DNA of 64,000 bases from Micromonospora thermarum (GTDB taxonomy: Bacteria; Actinomycetota; Actinomycetes; Mycobacteriales; Micromonosporaceae): contig NZ_JAATEO010000006.1 in NCBI RefSeq assembly GCF_012034245.1, positions 62,001 through 126,000 of the forward strand. The letters run 5' to 3'. Made by a program: the position numbers and the translations under genes. Positions 51,975-61,090 of the stretch are shown in pieces; the first letter of the stretch is position 1, and each line of letters begins with the position of its first letter. Below the pieces are notes generated by a model. The model searched no databases. It saw only the letters and a program-made list of their open reading frames with translations, and had not been told where the DNA came from.

Positions 51975-54533
51975 ATGACCGGAGACGTCACCAGCGTCCC
52001 GTTGCGCGCCACCGACCGGTGGACCGCGGCGCTCATGCAGCAGGGCCGGGTGCTGCTCGACACCGACTGGAACCTGGTCGTCGGCGGCCCCGCCCGGGAC
52101 GCCCGGCAGCTCGCCCACGACGCGATCGGCCCGGCCGGCGTGCCGGTCGGCAGCACCGCCTTCAAGGCGGAGTTCGTGGGCGGGGCGTTGACGGTCCGCG
52201 CCGGGACGATGTGGATCGGCGGGCTGCTCGCCCGCAACCCCACCGACCTGGCGTACGCGGCACAGCCGGAGATCGCCGCGCTGCCCGCGTCCGGCCTGGT
52301 GAACGTCTACCTCGACGCGTTCGTCGAGGAGGTGCAGGCGGCGGAGGACCCGAGCCTGCTCGACCCGGCCCTCGCCGGGGTGGACACCACCACCCGCACC
52401 CGGGTGGGCTGGCGGGTGCGGGTCGCCCCCACGACGTCCGCCACGTGCTCGGCCGCCGGCCTGCCCGCACCGGTGTCGACCGGGCGACTGGACGTCTCGC
52501 GGACCGCCGCGCCGGTGTCGCCGGACCCGTGCGCGCCCCCGGACGACCCGCGCAGCAAGCTGCCCGACGGGCTGCTGCGCATCGAGGTGCTCGACGCGGG
52601 CACGGAGAAGACGGCCCGGTTCGCCTGGTCGTACGCGAACGGCAGCGACGCGGTGGCGGCGAAGGTGGCCGGCACGGCGGTGGACCTCGCCCCGTCGCCC
52701 GCCGTGACGTTCGCCCCCGGCGACCTGGTCGAGGTGTCGACGCTGGGGCGGCGGGCCGACCGGCGCGACCACGGCGCGCTGTTCACCGTGGCGGCGGTGG
52801 CGCCGTCGGCCGGCGGCGACACGGTCACCCTCGGCACGGCCAGCCCGCTGGCCGGCGACCCGCCGGGCACCTGCCTGCGGCGCTGGGACGGGCAGGTCGT
52901 CGGCGCGGCAACCGCGGTCCCGCTGACCCTCGGCGGGGCCGACGTCGGCATCGCGTTCACCGCCCGCCCCGGCGCGTACCAGGTCGGCGACTGGTGGGGG
53001 GTGCGGGTACGCGGCAGCGCCGCGGACGCGGTGGAGACACTGACCAACGCCCCGCCCGACGGCGTCGTGCACACCGCCGCGCCGCTGGCCGTGGTGGACC
53101 TGACGAACAAGACGGTGCTCACCGACTGCCGGCCGACCTTCCCGCCGCTGACCGGCCTGCGCGGCGGGACCTGCACGGTGACCGCGTTCCCGGGTGACGA
53201 CCTGCAGGCCGCCCTGGACGCGTTGCCCGCCACCGGCGGCGAGCTGTGCCTGGCCGCCGGCACGTTCCGGGTCGCCGCCCCGCTGACCGTCAAGGGCAAG
53301 CAGCGGGTGGTGATCACCGGGGTCGGACCGGCCACCGTGCTGGTCGGCGAGAAGCACGAGGCGGTGCTGGTCGCGACCCGCTGCCCGGACATCGAGGTCA
53401 CCCGCCTGCGGGTGGAGTCCGGCCGGGCCCCCGGCACCCCGCCCGGCGAGGAGCACCTGCTCGGCGCGTTGACGTTCCTGGGCTGCGACGGGGTGCGGGT
53501 GCGCGACTGCGAGGTGTGGTGCCCGGACTCGTCCGGACGGGCGCAGTCGGGCATCTACGCGGCGCCCGACCCGGAGGGCAGGCGTCCCGGCGTGGTGGAG
53601 GTGCGGGGCAACCGGTTGGAGATCGGCGACCACCAGGCGGGCGTCATCGTCGCGTCGGCGACCGAGAGCACGGTGGTGGACAACACCGTCGTGCTGTCGG
53701 CCGGCAAGGCGACCGTGGCGATGACCCGCCTGGTGGCCCGCGAGCTGGGCCGGTTCGTCGCCGGCCACCTGGCCGTCGACCCGGCGGCTGGCGGCGGCGC
53801 GGCGGTCAAGCTGGCCGACGAGCGCACGGTACGGATGGGCGGCCAGGCCGCGCTGCGCCGGGTGGCCGCCGACTGGGCGAAGGCCACCTCGGCCCGGCGG
53901 CTGACGTCCGCTGCCTCGCTGCACCAGGGGCTCGCGCGGTTCGTCACGGCCAGCGCCACCGAACCGCACCAGGCGGCGGTCGGCTCGGTCAGCGCCCGGT
54001 TCCTCGCGGCGGCGCTGAAGGACACCCGGGCGGTCGGGCAGGGCATCGTGGTGGCCGGCGACCGGGCGAACCTGGTCCGGGTCGAGGGCAACGAGGTGAC
54101 CGGGGCGCTGCAGGGCGTCCACGTGGCGCTGCGGGCGGCCGGCGGGGGCCGGCGGGTGCTCGGCCAGGTGGTGATCGGCAACAACACGGTGTCCTGCGCG
54201 GTGCCGTTCTTCTGGGGCCGCCAGCGGCACGCCTTCTACGTGGGCAGCTTCAGCAGCCTGACCATGCTGGACAACCATGCCCGGTTGCAGCGTACGGGCG
54301 ACCAGACCGACGGCACGCCGGTCGACGCGGTGCGGGTGACCGGCCAGCTCGGCGCGTTCCTGCAACTGCGCGGCCTCGACGCGTCCGGCCCGTTCCGGGC
54401 CGGCGTGGTGCTGCGCGACGAGGGGGCTGCCCAGCGGGTGTCGCTGCGCTACGTCAGTGACGTGCTCAACCCGCTGGGCGTCGGGGTGCACGTCGAGTCG
54501 GGCTCGTTCCTCATGGACCGTTGCATACCCTGA
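51975..54533 (+). CDS. eCIS DUF6519 protein with right-handed beta-helix
   Basis: An 852-residue last gene of the operon. The start MTGDVTSVPLRATDRWTAAL, MQQGRVLLDTDWN is the DUF6519 signature. After ~residue 400 comes a pectate-lyase-like right-handed beta-helix (DDLQAALDALPATGGELCLA, VVITGVGPATVLVG, VEVRGNRLEIGDHQAGVIVA, NLVRVEGNEVTGALQGVHVA). Proteins of this type are common at the end of actinobacterial eCIS loci and may be receptor-binding or baseplate-peripheral. One base separates it from the gpI-like gene. Confidence 0.8.
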   Translation: MTGDVTSVPLRATDRWTAALMQQGRVLLDTDWNLVVGGPARDARQLAHDAIGPAGVPVGSTAFKAEFVGGALTVRAGTMWIGGLLARNPTDLAYAAQPEIAALPASGLVNVYLDAFVEEVQAAEDPSLLDPALAGVDTTTRTRVGWRVRVAPTTSATCSAAGLPAPVSTGRLDVSRTAAPVSPDPCAPPDDPRSKLPDGLLRIEVLDAGTEKTARFAWSYANGSDAVAAKVAGTAVDLAPSPAVTFAPGDLVEVSTLGRRADRRDHGALFTVAAVAPSAGGDTVTLGTASPLAGDPPGTCLRRWDGQVVGAATAVPLTLGGADVGIAFTARPGAYQVGDWWGVRVRGSAADAVETLTNAPPDGVVHTAAPLAVVDLTNKTVLTDCRPTFPPLTGLRGGTCTVTAFPGDDLQAALDALPATGGELCLAAGTFRVAAPLTVKGKQRVVITGVGPATVLVGEKHEAVLVATRCPDIEVTRLRVESGRAPGTPPGEEHLLGALTFLGCDGVRVRDCEVWCPDSSGRAQSGIYAAPDPEGRRPGVVEVRGNRLEIGDHQAGVIVASATESTVVDNTVVLSAGKATVAMTRLVARELGRFVAGHLAVDPAAGGGAAVKLADERTVRMGGQAALRRVAADWAKATSARRLTSAASLHQGLARFVTASATEPHQAAVGSVSARFLAAALKDTRAVGQGIVVAGDRANLVRVEGNEVTGALQGVHVALRAAGGGRRVLGQVVIGNNTVSCAVPFFWGRQRHAFYVGSFSSLTMLDNHARLQRTGDQTDGTPVDAVRVTGQLGAFLQLRGLDASGPFRAGVVLRDEGAAQRVSLRYVSDVLNPLGVGVHVESGSFLMDRCIP

Positions 54534-54649
54534 CCAAGGGGGATATTCTCGGAGGTCCAGGCATGCGCCAACCCGCGGTAGGGGCAGCCGAGGCCTTGCG
54601 TCACGGATGAGGGGTTCGACACCCCGTATGGCTGGACAGCGCGGATGAG

Positions 54650-54674
54650 AAGGCGCCGACGAGGTCGGCGCCTT
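54650..54674. terminator. Bidirectional hairpin terminator between eCIS operon and DUF4157 gene
   Basis: AAGGCGCCGAC (54650-54660) pairs with GTCGGCGCCTT (54664-54674) around a 3-base loop; TTT follows on the plus strand. It lies between the 3' ends of the two convergent units and can serve both. Confidence 0.85.
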
Positions 54675-54697
54675 TCGTCTGCCCCTGGTCAACCGGC

Positions 54698-57691
54698 TCA
54701 CCAGCCGGTGATGGTGCCCCCGCCGGTCGGCGAGTAGTCGGCGTTGAGCTGGCGGATGCGTACCCGACCGGCGGCGAACGCGGCCCGGATCGCGGCCTCC
54801 AGCGCGGGGTCGCCCAGGTTGAGCCGACCCGGTGCGATGGCCGCCTGCAGCTCGGCCATCCAGGTGGGCTTGATGGTGGTCGCCGGCGTCGGGAAGCTGC
54901 CCACGGTGGACAGCTTCACGTCGGTCGCGATCAGAGTCACCTGGCCGTTGGCGTCGATCTCGGCGGTGTAGAAGTCGCCGCCGGGCACATTCGAGCCGGT
55001 CGGTCCCTGCAATCCGATCTCGCCGCGAGCGAGGGCCTGCCGCCAGGCCGCCGCCTCCCCCTCGTCCGCCCGGATGCCGGTGATCAGCGAGCGGGCCGTC
55101 TGCGCCGACGCGGACCGCTGCCCGAGCACCGTGCCGGAGAACGGGTCGACGACCTGCCGGGCCGGGTTGGGGATGAACGCCCCGGTGGAGACCCGGATGG
55201 TCACCGCCTGCTGCGGTTGCTGCGCCGGGGCGGGCGCCTGCTGCTGAACCGGCGCCGGGGCCTGTTGCTGGACGGGGGCCTGCTGCACCGGGGCCTGCTG
55301 CTGCGCCGCGGCCTGGCCCTGCTGGACGACCCCGCCCTCGATGTCCCGCACGGTGATCGTGGTCGGGGCGGAGGACTCGCCCACCCGCAGCGACGGCCCG
55401 ACGTTGCCCAGGCCGATCATCGCCGCGCCCGCGTACGCCCGCACGCCGCCCATGAACTGCCGGCCGAGCTGGAAGGCGCGCTGCTGGGTGGGGGTGACCG
55501 TGGTCGGCTGGCGGCCGGCGAGCCCGCCGACGGTGAGCCCCAACGCGCCGGCCTGCAACGTCTGGCTCCAGTCGCCCCCCGACTGCAGGTACGTCCCGCC
55601 GGCGCCGGCCAGGCTGGGCAGCCCCACGCCGACGCCGAACCGGGCGGCCGGGTTGGTCAGCCACTGGGAGCCGGTGCCGGCCGCACCGCCGAACATGCCG
55701 AGCCCGGCGCCCCAGGCTCCGGAGCGCAGCACGAACCCGGCCCGACTCTCGCCCTGCGGCACGTCGCTGAGCGCCGCGCCGGTCATCGAGCCGATCGCGT
55801 TGCCGCCGCCACCGGCGAGCGCACCGCGCCACAACTGCCCGCCGCGGGTCAGCCCGGCCGCGCCCACCCCGAGGTTGCGGGCCAGCCCCAGGCTCGCCCC
55901 GCCGCCGACGCCGATCGCGAAGCCCTGCTCGCCGACCCGTCGCCCCTCGCTCAGGCCGGTCCGCAGCGCCGCCTCCCCACCGTGGCCGGCGGCCAGCTCA
56001 CCGCCCGCCCCACCGGCGAACCCGAGCAGGAAGCCCTCGCCCCCGACGACCGCCCCGGTGCCCACCGCGGTCATGCCGGTGGCGAGCAGGCCGGTCGCGC
56101 CGGTCCCGGCGACGCCGGCCGCGACCACCGGGGCGGCGAGGATCGCGCCGATGGACAGCGCCACCGCGAACGCCAGGTTCCGGGTGATGGTCAGCCCGGT
56201 GACGATCGAACCGGCCGCCGCGATCGCCCGGTCGATGCCCTCGAGCACGACGGTCTGCGCCTGGTCGGCCTTCTCCACGGCGGTGAAGACGGCGTCCGCC
56301 ATCTCGGTCAGCGAGCCGCGTTGCTGGGCGTTGCGGTAGCGGCTGAGCGCGATGTTGGAGTCCGCCATCGGGTCGAGCATGCGCCGCTGGACGTCGACCG
56401 GCTCCTCGCCGCTGACCACGCTGACGAAGAAGCCGACGACGTACTGGTCCTCATAGTTCAGTCGCATGTGCTCGCGCATGCGGTACTCGGTGCTGTCGTT
56501 CATGTCGCGCGCCCGGCGCGCCGCCTCCTGCAGGGCGGCGGTGACCTCGGCGCGGACCCGGTCGGCGAGTTCCTGCGGGAAGACGAGCATCTCGCCGTCG
56601 TGCATGACGTACGCCATGCCCGGCTGCTCCTGGTAGGGCCGGATCGACTCGATCAGCCGGATGTTCGCGAGCACGCCGGACCGGTCCGCGCCGGCCGCCG
56701 GGGACAGGGCGCGGGCCAGTCGCTGCTGCTGCCGCTGGGCGCTCGCCCGGCCGAGTTCCGCGCCGAGGCCGGGCTCCAGCGTGGCGAGCTCCTGCCGCAG
56801 GATCGACCGGGTGTCCCGGCTCAGGTCCGGGCGCTGCAACCAGGCGGTGATCAGGTCCACCTCGGCCCGGATCTCGGCCGGGTCGGTGAGCTGTCTGCTG
56901 TTCCGCTCCCGCAGGATGCGCGGCATCTCGGCCTGCTCGGGCAGCTCCGGCTGGGCGGGCGTCTGCCCCGCCCGGCCGCGGCCACGGCGTCGCGGTGGCG
57001 GCCGGTCGGCGGCCCGGATGGCGGCCTGCCGGCGGGCGAGTTCCGCCTGCAGGGCCTCCTTGGCCTCCATCATCCGGTCGGTCTCCTGCGAGCCCACGAT
57101 CTGCCGGTTGAGCCATTCGTCGACGGCGCGCAGCTCGTCCACCAGCTCGGTGAACCCGTAGTGCCGAACATCCGGGGTCGTGTGCAGCCAGTCCTCGGGC
57201 GCGAACGCGACGTACGCCGTGCCGGTGGTGCGCAGCGGCCCGAGCGCGTCGAGGTCGCGTGCGGCGTGGTGCGCCTGCGCCTCCGCGTCGTCGGGTGCGG
57301 CATCCCCGTCGCCGGACTGCTGGGCGGCGTGGATCAGCTCGTGGGTGAGTAACGCGTCGGGGACCGCCTGCCCCGGCCCGACCGCGATCCCGATGTCCCG
57401 CCCGACGGTGAACGCGGCGGCGCGGGCGGCCCGGGCCGCCGTCCGCACGTGCGGACCGGTGTGCACCCGTACGCCGGCCAGCGACACGCCGGTCGCGGCC
57501 TCGACGGACGCGCGGACCCCGCCGTGGACGGGCCGGGCCGGGTCGGCGAACGCCCGCTCGATCGCGACCCGGCCGAACTCCGACCCGGCGACCGGACGAG
57601 GCGACGCGGACGGGCGCTGGTCGGTGGTCGGAACGGTCTTCGCCGCGGGCGGTGCGGCGCTCGGGGCGGCAATGGCATGGGCTTGGCTCAC
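54698..57691 (-). CDS. DUF4157 protein with toxin-like layout; candidate eCIS effector
   Basis: A 997-residue protein starting at GTG 57691 (GGAG six bases upstream). Order: disordered N-terminus (1-50), DUF4157 domain (~55-126) with a zinc-protease-like HELIH at 117-121, helical region (~175-480), a Gly/Ala-rich hydrophobic stretch (~495-760), a Gln/Pro-rich linker (VQQQAPAPVQQQAPAPA, ~790-828) and a C-terminal domain (~832-997) with PGGDFYTAEID (Asp906) and IATDVKLS (Asp924-x-Lys926), which fits a D...(D/E)xK nuclease pattern. DUF4157 is known as a marker domain of eCIS-associated cargo. It is convergent to the particle operon. Nuclease activity is inference; no immunity gene is obvious beside it. 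Confidence 0.8.
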   Translation of the reverse strand: MSQAHAIAAPSAAPPAAKTVPTTDQRPSASPRPVAGSEFGRVAIERAFADPARPVHGGVRASVEAATGVSLAGVRVHTGPHVRTAARAARAAAFTVGRDIGIAVGPGQAVPDALLTHELIHAAQQSGDGDAAPDDAEAQAHHAARDLDALGPLRTTGTAYVAFAPEDWLHTTPDVRHYGFTELVDELRAVDEWLNRQIVGSQETDRMMEAKEALQAELARRQAAIRAADRPPPRRRGRGRAGQTPAQPELPEQAEMPRILRERNSRQLTDPAEIRAEVDLITAWLQRPDLSRDTRSILRQELATLEPGLGAELGRASAQRQQQRLARALSPAAGADRSGVLANIRLIESIRPYQEQPGMAYVMHDGEMLVFPQELADRVRAEVTAALQEAARRARDMNDSTEYRMREHMRLNYEDQYVVGFFVSVVSGEEPVDVQRRMLDPMADSNIALSRYRNAQQRGSLTEMADAVFTAVEKADQAQTVVLEGIDRAIAAAGSIVTGLTITRNLAFAVALSIGAILAAPVVAAGVAGTGATGLLATGMTAVGTGAVVGGEGFLLGFAGGAGGELAAGHGGEAALRTGLSEGRRVGEQGFAIGVGGGASLGLARNLGVGAAGLTRGGQLWRGALAGGGGNAIGSMTGAALSDVPQGESRAGFVLRSGAWGAGLGMFGGAAGTGSQWLTNPAARFGVGVGLPSLAGAGGTYLQSGGDWSQTLQAGALGLTVGGLAGRQPTTVTPTQQRAFQLGRQFMGGVRAYAGAAMIGLGNVGPSLRVGESSAPTTITVRDIEGGVVQQGQAAAQQQAPVQQAPVQQQAPAPVQQQAPAPAQQPQQAVTIRVSTGAFIPNPARQVVDPFSGTVLGQRSASAQTARSLITGIRADEGEAAAWRQALARGEIGLQGPTGSNVPGGDFYTAEIDANGQVTLIATDVKLSTVGSFPTPATTIKPTWMAELQAAIAPGRLNLGDPALEAAIRAAFAAGRVRIRQLNADYSPTGGGTITGW

Positions 57692-58282
57692 CGCAACTCC
57701 ATCCGTCCCTGCCCATCATGCCGGCGCGCCGACGGTCGAACAAGGACCGTTCGGGCTGGTGAGCATCACCGCGCCAGCGGACCCGGCGGGACGTACACGC
57801 GGCTCGAAAGCGGGGCCTGTGGCGCCGGGTGCAGGGGGTTCACCGCACCCGGCCGATGATCCGGCGATGGCCGACGCCGCGGCGACTCCGGGTGCGCCTC
57901 CGGACTCCGGGTTCCCACGGACTACGGCCGTGCTGGCTTCTCGCTGCCTCGCTGCTGGCAGCTGGCACTTGCGGTCGACGGGACGAAAGCAGCCGATGTC
58001 AGCTTCGAAGTGACCGGTCGGCGTCGCCGCCTGGAGTCGACGGTGCCGTTACCGGTTGTGGCCATGCCGCCGCGGGCATCGCCCTATGGGGACTCGAAGC
58101 CGTCCCGAAAGGTGCGCGGCCAACAAGGGCGAGGTTGACTTTCATGCTCGTGCACGAAGCATTCCCAGGCGGCCTTCTGCTGGAGGGACGCTCAATTCGG
58201 CACCGTCCTGAGAGCGGGCGGTCCGACGTAGAATCCGGCATTCCGGTGGCAACTAGCCCATAAGGTACGTAACCTGCCCGAC
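57692..58282. other. Intergenic region, no gene seen
   Basis: About 590 bases separate the DUF4157 gene start from the next rightward gene. It should hold both divergent promoters. Open frames here are continuations of antisense shadows. I see no immunity-like small gene with a ribosome site. Confidence 0.5.
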
Positions 58283-60061
58283 ATGGTCTTTCGCACCTGG
58301 CGTAACCTGCTGCTCACAGCGGTCGGGATGGGCATGCTCGCCGGTGCCGGTCAGCTCGGCATCGCGTTCGGCTTCGGCATCGTCCAGCTCACCGGCGCCA
58401 CCGTCAACCAGTGGCCGGCCCAGCTCGTCTGGGTGGGCTGGTTCGCGGCGCACGCCGCCGTAGCCGGCACCGTCGTCACCGCACGCCTGGCCCGCCGGTA
58501 CGGCGTGTCGGCGAGCACGGGCAGCCTGGTGGCCGTCGCCGCCGCCGCCGCGCTGGGCGCCACCGTCGTGGCGCCGCTCTGCATCCGGCCGGCTCAGGCC
58601 GCCGAGCGGTTCTCTGTGGACCCGATCTTGGCCGTCGGCATCTGCACGCTCCTCGGTGCGCTGGTCGGCGCGGGTGCCGCGATCGCCGTACTGGTGAAGC
58701 CGCCGCTGGGCTGGAACATGGCGGCGGTGGGTGGCGCGATCTGGCTGCTGGCGCTGGTCTCGGTCGCCCCGTCGCTCGCAACCGCCGGCCCGTTGCCCGC
58801 CGTACGGCTCGGTGTGCTGGAGCCGGCCGGGCTCGACGCCGACGTGGCGCAGCGGCAGGCGATCCTGATTCTGCCGGCGGTGGCCCTGCTCATCGGCGCG
58901 GCAACCGGCGGGCTGGCCCGCTGGCGCGGGCATCCGCCGCTGGTCAACGGCGCGACCGGCACGGTCGGCACGGTGCTGGTCGCGTTCGCCTACCTGACCG
59001 CCGGTCCCGGCGACGCCGTCGACCGGTACCAGATCACGCCGTACTACGGCGCGCTGATCGCTGTCGCCACCGGTGTGCTCGGTTCGGTCGCCGCCGCGTT
59101 GTTCCGCTGGCCGCTCCTGCCGGGCACCGCCGAGGCGCGGGTCATCGAGCCGACCGACATCCTCCGTCCGCTGTCCGCCGGCCCCGCCGGGCCGCACGCC
59201 ATGACGCCGGCCGCCGGTGGTACGAGCGACGAGCCGGAGCCCGTCGCGCTGGCCGGCACGGGGCCGGTCGCCGGCGCGACCGCAGCGAAGCCCCGGCACT
59301 CAGCCGAACCGCCGGGCTTCGGTGCGCCGGCTGGCGACCGGGACGTCGCCGCCGTACCGGCCGACCTCGACGACACCCCAGAGACATCGGCCGATCTCGA
59401 CGACACGCCGCAGGCACCGGACACGGCCCCCGCGACGGCGGCCCACCTTCCCGCAGGACCCGGCGGGGACGGCTCCGGGACGGCGGAGGCGGAGGCGGAC
59501 AGCACCGAACCCGACGGAGCGCCGCCCGACGGGGCACTCGCCGCCCCGGGGACCCGCCGGATGTACCAGCCGCCGAAGTCCGGACACCGGACGCCGGTTC
59601 GGGCGACCTGGCCGGTCGTACCGGCGCGGCGGGTGCCGCCACGGACCGAGCCCGCTCCGGGCATCGAGGCGGCCCACCCGACCGGCACGGAGGAGATGTC
59701 CGAGCTGGCACTCCGACCTCGGCAGCGGCCGCCCCTGCCCGACCTGGACCGGGCCGCGAACTGGGACGCCCTCGCGACCGCCCGGCGCGCCGGGCCCCGG
59801 ACCACCGCCGCGCCGGCCGCCCCCGCGTCCGTCGTCGAGGCGGGACGGGCCAGCGGGCGGCTGGGCCTGTTCCGGCGCAACAAGTCCCGGGCCGACGGCG
59901 GCGGCGCGGGCACCCCGGCGGGCGGGGAGCCGCTGCCGACGCAGGACGAGGAGTTCGTCGACTGGGTGACCGGGCTGGGCAAGCCGCTGGCGGACAACGA
60001 GCCGGATCAGGGCAGCGGTCGCCCCTCACTCCGCTCCACCGGCCGCCACCACAGCGACTGA
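58283..60061 (+). CDS. Multi-pass membrane protein with long acidic/Pro-rich tail
   Basis: A 592-residue protein with about seven or eight hydrophobic helices in the first ~290 residues (LLLTAVGMGMLAGAGQLGIA, LVWVGWFAAHAAVAGTVVTA, ILAVGICTLLGALVGAGAAI, AILILPAVALLIGAATGGLA) and a ~300-residue cytoplasmic tail rich in Pro, Ala and acidic residues with a duplicated DLDDTPE/DLDDTPQ. The C-terminal block EEFVDWVTGLGKP looks conserved in Micromonosporaceae-type homologues. No function known. Its last 36 bases overlap the convergent transporter gene. Confidence 0.8.
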   Translation: MVFRTWRNLLLTAVGMGMLAGAGQLGIAFGFGIVQLTGATVNQWPAQLVWVGWFAAHAAVAGTVVTARLARRYGVSASTGSLVAVAAAAALGATVVAPLCIRPAQAAERFSVDPILAVGICTLLGALVGAGAAIAVLVKPPLGWNMAAVGGAIWLLALVSVAPSLATAGPLPAVRLGVLEPAGLDADVAQRQAILILPAVALLIGAATGGLARWRGHPPLVNGATGTVGTVLVAFAYLTAGPGDAVDRYQITPYYGALIAVATGVLGSVAAALFRWPLLPGTAEARVIEPTDILRPLSAGPAGPHAMTPAAGGTSDEPEPVALAGTGPVAGATAAKPRHSAEPPGFGAPAGDRDVAAVPADLDDTPETSADLDDTPQAPDTAPATAAHLPAGPGGDGSGTAEAEADSTEPDGAPPDGALAAPGTRRMYQPPKSGHRTPVRATWPVVPARRVPPRTEPAPGIEAAHPTGTEEMSELALRPRQRPPLPDLDRAANWDALATARRAGPRTTAAPAAPASVVEAGRASGRLGLFRRNKSRADGGGAGTPAGGEPLPTQDEEFVDWVTGLGKPLADNEPDQGSGRPSLRSTGRHHSD

Positions 60062-61090
60062 GCACCCAGGCCTGCTCTGCGCGCCTGCCGGCGGTGTGGG
60101 GGTCCTACTCCCCCGCTTGATCAGCATGCCGACCGCTGCAAGAAGGCACGCGGACGCAATGACTCCGAGCAGCGTGTCGTAACCCTCGTGGGCGAGGACG
60201 GTGGCGGCGACCAGCGGTGCGGTGGCTTTGGCGATGGTGACGCAGGCGGCGAGCCGACCGGCGATGGTGGCGTGGGCGGTGGTGCCGTAGCGGTCGGCGA
60301 GCAGGGCTGGGGTGGCGAGGCTGGCGATGCCGAACCCGAGTCCGAAGCCGGTGACCGTGACGATCGCGCCGATCGGGGTGCCGGCGAGCCCGGGCATGGC
60401 GAGGACGGCGAGGGCGACAGATTTCCGCTGCGTGTTGCCCTGCCGCTCAGGCGCCGACAGCGCGGCAGGCGGGGCCGGAGGTTTGCGGATGGTGAGGACG
60501 TGCAGGGGCACCGCCACCACGCCGTAGGTGGCGGCGAGGACGAGCAGGGTGCCGCGCCAGCCGAGGTGTGCGTCGAGGAAGCCGGTGAGCGGCATGAAGA
60601 TGGTGCTGGCGATGCCGGCAACGATGGTGACGGCGAGCAGCGCGGTGGCGCACCGCTCGGGGGTGAACCAGGTGACGATCACTGCGAAGGCAGGTTCGTA
60701 GAGCACCATGGCGCCGGTGATACCGATGCCGATCATGACGGCGTAGAGCTGCCAGACGGTCTGGACTTGGGACCAGGCGATCAGCAGGATCGTGGCGGTG
60801 ACGGAGCCGGTGGTCATGAGGGCGCGTCCACCGTGGTGGTCGAGCCACCGGCCGACGGGAACGGCCATCAGAGCGCCGGCGAGGACGGAGGCGGTGAGTG
60901 CGCCGGTGACAGCGGTGGCGGAAGCGTCGAGCGTGGTCGCGATCGGACGGAGCAGAACTGGGTAGCCGTAGTAGAGGGTGCCGTAGCCGATGGTGGTGGT
61001 GATGGCGAGGGCGGCGACGATGCGCCGGCCGTGGGCGTGGTGCCCGCCGACCTGTCGGCCGGCGGGCACCGTGGCGAGGTTGGTGGTCAT
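60026..61090 (-). CDS. MFS transporter, shortened
   Basis: A 354-residue major-facilitator protein. Helices 1-6 are clear (IVAALAITTTIGYGTLYYGY, then MAVPVGRWLDHHGGRALM with the loop 2-3 motif, and VLYEPAFAVIVTWFTPERCA). After the central loop (KPPAPPAALSAPERQGN) only part of the second half remains: VLAMPGLAGTPIGAIVTVTG joins what look like helices 6 and 10, giving ~354 rather than ~400 residues. An internal in-frame deletion is likely. The ATG overlaps the upstream monooxygenase stop by one base. It may export an arsenical (inference from context). Confidence 0.8.
   Translation of the reverse strand: MTTNLATVPAGRQVGGHHAHGRRIVAALAITTTIGYGTLYYGYPVLLRPIATTLDASATAVTGALTASVLAGALMAVPVGRWLDHHGGRALMTTGSVTATILLIAWSQVQTVWQLYAVMIGIGITGAMVLYEPAFAVIVTWFTPERCATALLAVTIVAGIASTIFMPLTGFLDAHLGWRGTLLVLAATYGVVAVPLHVLTIRKPPAPPAALSAPERQGNTQRKSVALAVLAMPGLAGTPIGAIVTVTGFGLGFGIASLATPALLADRYGTTAHATIAGRLAACVTIAKATAPLVAATVLAHEGYDTLLGVIASACLLAAVGMLIKRGSRTPTPPAGAQSRPGCSVAVVAAGGAE

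Noticed and set aside
33797..54533. Interpretation as a prophage or R-type tailocin with lysis genes
   Set aside because: No capsid, terminase, portal, integrase, holin or endolysin, while an AAA+ ATPase and DUF4255 cap protein specific to eCIS are present.
33797..54533. Interpretation as a type VI secretion system
   Set aside because: No TssJLM membrane complex or ClpV; hub and spike are separate genes, and DUF4255/DUF6519 proteins are not T6SS parts.
54611..54626. GGGGTTCGACACCCC resembling a tRNA T-arm
   Set aside because: Only four paired bases, no acceptor or anticodon arm can be built around it, and no CCA context; probably chance.
51828..55832. Very long minus-strand open frame (over 1,300 codons) across the end of the eCIS operon
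   Set aside because: Its product is Arg/Gly/Ala-rich with no domain, it is antisense to two well-supported genes, and long stop-free antisense frames are normal at this GC content.
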